A stretch of 64,000 bases of DNA from Nematostella vectensis (taxonomy: Eukaryota > Cnidaria > Anthozoa > Actiniaria > Edwardsiidae), in the NCBI RefSeq assembly GCF_932526225.1, contig NC_064046.1, positions 10,317,719-10,381,718 of the forward strand, in the 5' to 3' direction. Under the pieces are notes generated by a model. It worked only from the letters and a program-made list of their open reading frames with translations, searched no databases and was not told where the DNA came from. The position numbers and the translations under genes are program-made. Below are positions 61,240 through 64,000 of this stretch, in pieces (position 1 is the stretch's first letter; the number at the start of each line of letters is the position of its first letter).

Positions 61240-61678
61240 TTACACAAGTTTTTTTTTAAGATGCCCAATATTCCAGCCCTCAGGCATGATGGTTTTCATG
61301 AGGGCAGCTTGAACAGTGGGCATGTTCAACTTGAGTGTTCCTCCAGTGAACCTTTCAACTGGAGGGTCCCTCCAGTGAACCTTTCCTATTGCCTGGAACT
61401 AGGCGTCTGACCATATCGCCTCCACCTAGGATAAAATCAAGTCCCATTTTGATTGTTTCTTTTTTAATTAAGGAGTTTAAATTACCTTGGCACGTCGGTT
61501 TTCATATATCAAGCGTCGATGGCAGCTTTCAAAGGCTGTCATGTCTATCTCACAGCAAAAGACATGACCGTCGCCGTTCACCTCTACGGTCACATTTGCG
61601 AACTTCTGCTTTTCATAAACAGTTACTACAATTTCCCTTTTGGGCTTTCTGAAGCTTCCCCCCTTCTTTTCCAGAAAA
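61240..61678 (-). CDS. Unidentified spliced gene, array unit 3 (two exons seen)
   Basis: Exons 61678-61486 and 61425-61240. As in unit 2 the ATG is ATT. Here the run has 9 A, and the frame ends after GHLKKKLV, giving the shortest of the three C-termini. Confidence 0.45.
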
Positions 61679-62982
61679 CTAACCGAAAAAGAAGTGGGGG
61701 AAGTTGCTGTATGCCTTAGCTACATACTGGCCTTGTGTCCTGAGACCTGAGAAAGAGCGAAATCTGGCACAAATCACGGTATATATAAAGAAAAAGAAAA
61801 ACAGCAAAGTCAAAACAAAGCTGTGCATTCTTCCTCAGGACTTTCTTCCTTCTTCGCCCTTTTTGCTGGTATCGACAATTCCTGTAGTTTAATTTTTTTA
61901 AATTTTATTTTAAGTTATAATTTGGCTTAGTATATGATTGGGTTGCTAGCATACAATACATTTATTCAAACTCGCTTATCCGACTATCGTGACAAATTTA
62001 TATTATCTGCTTGTGTCTGTTTGAGTATTTATTTCACAGAGAGATATAAGTGGATTGCAAAAAAGCAAAGAATGAGTAATTTTCGTGTGAATTCTCCACA
62101 TCTTTATGCTAGTATCAAGCAACATAAATACCTTCTTTACGCAAGTTTACGTACGCCCAACCCTCAATATATTTTAACCTTATGTACATAGGTGTAAAGA
62201 TAACATTTCCCCAATTCACATTTACGCAATTTGCCAAACAAAAATAGTCTTTAGTGTGCTGTTATTTTATTGTCTTTATCATAATCTTTGTACTTTGACT
62301 TACAAAAACAGTAACATATAATGGTTTTTGGCAATATACATATATATCAAATATTAAAAAAGCTACTTTTCCTCTGTCAAAAATATCCATAGTTCTCAAA
62401 CGGAAAATAATCATAAACAAGCTAGAGTCAATGCGTTGGTGATATTGCCCACTCCACCGGGTTATCTGGAGCTGGCCTAATTGACAACTGTTAATAACTG
62501 TTAATTAATAAAGCGGCTTTGGGCTAACAGCCCATAGCCATTATGATTCAAACACTGTCTTGTCTTGTATCCACGCCCAGTAAACAAAGCGCGGGTTAAA
62601 GCAGCTCTCGTTATATGGATGCTAAGTGGGGAAAGCATAAATGATAAATAGTGCGCCAGTCGGCCGAATGTTTTTTGGGCACTACCCCAACTGGGTGGCA
62701 TTGAAAGTTAGGTAATTGGGGCGCGGAGAACAGGCCTGCCATACGGCCTAGGTTGACCTCTTATGTTTTTTGAAATTATCTCAGGGTGCTCCCGAGCTGA
62801 AATAAGATTAGGTGAAACACGAGACTTTTGGGTGCCATCCAAACCAATGCGTCACCGAAACGTAACTAATTAAGAATAAAGTTACAAATTCCCGATCTGG
62901 ATGGGAAGATAGTTCCTGTTCTAGAAGATCTATTCTTTGTGCCTAGGCGCTGGCCTGCGGATGCGGAGATTCCGGCGCAACA

Positions 62983-63310
62983 CTAGTGAGCGGGATCGGG
63001 GTCGGCGCATTTTTGGTAAACGTAGGGATACATGCTGGGTTGACGGGAACAGCCGGTGACTCGGGTGAAGTCGAAGCACACGGAAGGGCAGTCTTCAGAG
63101 CGATGGAAGGGGGCCAGTGCCTCGTCCAGTAGACGATTGAGGCCCAAGGGAGACGCAGAGCCAGGAGTGCTGAGGCTTTCCGTGCCTTCGCTTGCGACGA
63201 CTGGTGGTGGTGGAGGGTCCTGTTGTGGTGGCCGCCAACTTGCGAGAGCGTCGGACACAGTTTTCCGTATGACAGACAGCTGGGCTTCCAAAAAGCCGGT
63301 CGGATCAGTC
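62983..63310 (-). pseudogene. gag-like ORF, array unit 4, nonsense in zinc finger
   Basis: Same ORF, but CAG in HPAHQC has become TAG (stop at 62983-62985) and the preceding His is Asp (DPAH), so the last Cys is not translated. Confidence 0.6.
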
Positions 63311-63520
63311 GGATGACTGGTGGGCGCTTGGCGCCCCCTTTGCCACTCGGGGCTGAAGGTGAAGCCTCCTCATGCCTTGAGTGGCTTGCCGGAGGCGATC
63401 TATTTGTTGCTGCTGTGTTCCACCAGAGGGAAGGTTGAGGGCCTGTAGTCGCAGACCAAGCACCTCGGTAGAGAGGCGAGAGAACTCATCTCCTCCAGAC
63501 AAACGCGAACGTTTAGGCAT
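63305..63520 (-). CDS. SAP-like short ORF, array unit 4
   Basis: ATG at 63518-63520; as in unit 1, with Met replacing Leu in QATQGM. Confidence 0.5.
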   Translation of the reverse strand: MPKRSRLSGGDEFSRLSTEVLGLRLQALNLPSGGTQQQQIDRLRQATQGMRRLHLQPRVAKGAPSAHQSSD

Positions 63521-63603
63521 ATTTAACCGATTTTCAAATGTTTCTTTACAGTACACGTAGCTTATTAAGCGAAAGAGCGTATGACTTTACTTTAGGTGTG
63601 GCG

Positions 63604-63629
63604 CTTTATATAGGTAGATAGCGACCAAT
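63604..63629 (-). promoter_or_regulatory. TATA and inverted CCAAT boxes, array unit 4
   Basis: TATATAAAG (63604-63612) and ATTGG (63625-63629) on the minus strand, spacing as in unit 1. Confidence 0.5.
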
Positions 63630-64000
63630 AAGAATTAAGATCGTGTATAGTGAGGTATCTCACGTGAAACATATTGAGTAATACCTGTGCTATCGTAGCA
63701 TGATACGTGTACCCGTACGATATAATTTATGAGTGACCTTTGAGCCTGGCTTCGGCTCCATTAACGGAAATTACCGTCCCCAGTGGTGACGTTAATTTTG
63801 GATTAAACGTTATCAAATCCACATTGAAATATGTACATCAAGAAATGCTTATGTTTTTCTTCCAACTCTTTTTTTATTGGATAATCTTGAAAAAGTTTGA
63901 ATTCGCCGACAATGTCTTCATTCCCTAAAGTGAAAATATGTTATTATTCATTATTACATCCATACGTAGCCGGATCGCCTCACATACTTGTTTGTTGGCT

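Larger units (their letters stand above)
59548..62503. repeat. 2.96-kb array, unit 3 (2,956 bp, with inverted segment)
   Basis: Head-to-tail copy of normal length, except that 60379-60746 is reversed. Confidence 0.9.
62504..64000. repeat. 2.96-kb array, unit 4, runs off the window
   Basis: Head-to-tail copy in the normal orientation; the array continues past base 64000. Confidence 0.9.

Noticed and set aside
1..64000. CRISPR arrays, tRNA or rRNA genes, bacterial operons
   Set aside because: No spaced palindromic repeats with unique spacers, no recognisable tRNA or rRNA sequence, and all good genes have introns.

Overview
The window is animal nuclear DNA, most likely from an anthozoan cnidarian (sea anemone or coral). 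This is an inference from AT-rich sequence, spliced genes with GT-AG introns, a fibrinogen-like secreted gene family of cnidarian type, and a dense mix of piggyBac, Harbinger, Merlin, Helitron-like, DIRS-like and LINE remnants. No lookup was possible; coding calls rest on reading frames, splice sites and motifs.

Layout. 1-6.4 kb: the last four exons of a LYS1-like saccharopine dehydrogenase gene (+) converge on a complete four-exon gene (-) for a membrane-anchored JmjC/cupin-like oxygenase. A 90-bp TTAA-flanked foldback element lies between them. 6.4-32.4 kb: three head-to-tail copies of an 8-9 kb unit. Each carries one six-exon gene for a secreted fibrinogen-like protein (about 256-268 aa), open in all three. 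Intron 2 of each holds the same antisense LINE fragment. Intron 3 of each holds a 99-bp minisatellite followed by 1.5-1.9 kb of GTGGTA-type hexamers. 32.4-37.5 kb: no firm gene; a 112-bp minisatellite, a diverged tandem duplication and a decayed piggyBac-type fragment. 37.6-39.8 kb: a piggyBac-family transposase with all catalytic Asp residues, broken by one in-frame TAG before its Cys-rich tail. 39.8-45.5 kb: largely featureless, with one candidate membrane-protein exon. 45.5-52.4 kb: transposon graveyard on the minus strand (RPA-like OB-fold plus PIF1-like helicase, DIRS-like reverse transcriptase, Harbinger and Merlin transposases). 54.0-64.0 kb: a head-to-tail array of about 2.96-kb units that runs off the window end.

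Each unit of the last array carries, on the minus strand, a TATA/CCAAT promoter, a short SAP-like ORF, a frame-shifted gag-like zinc-finger ORF, and (in the three units that reach that far) two exons of an unidentified spliced gene. In unit 3 a 368-bp segment containing the promoter, start codon and SAP-like region is inverted with no base gained or lost, and both breakpoints lie in short hairpins. The spliced gene has 8, 10 and 9 adenines at one run in its three copies, which predicts three different C-termini. These are the most unusual signals in the window.
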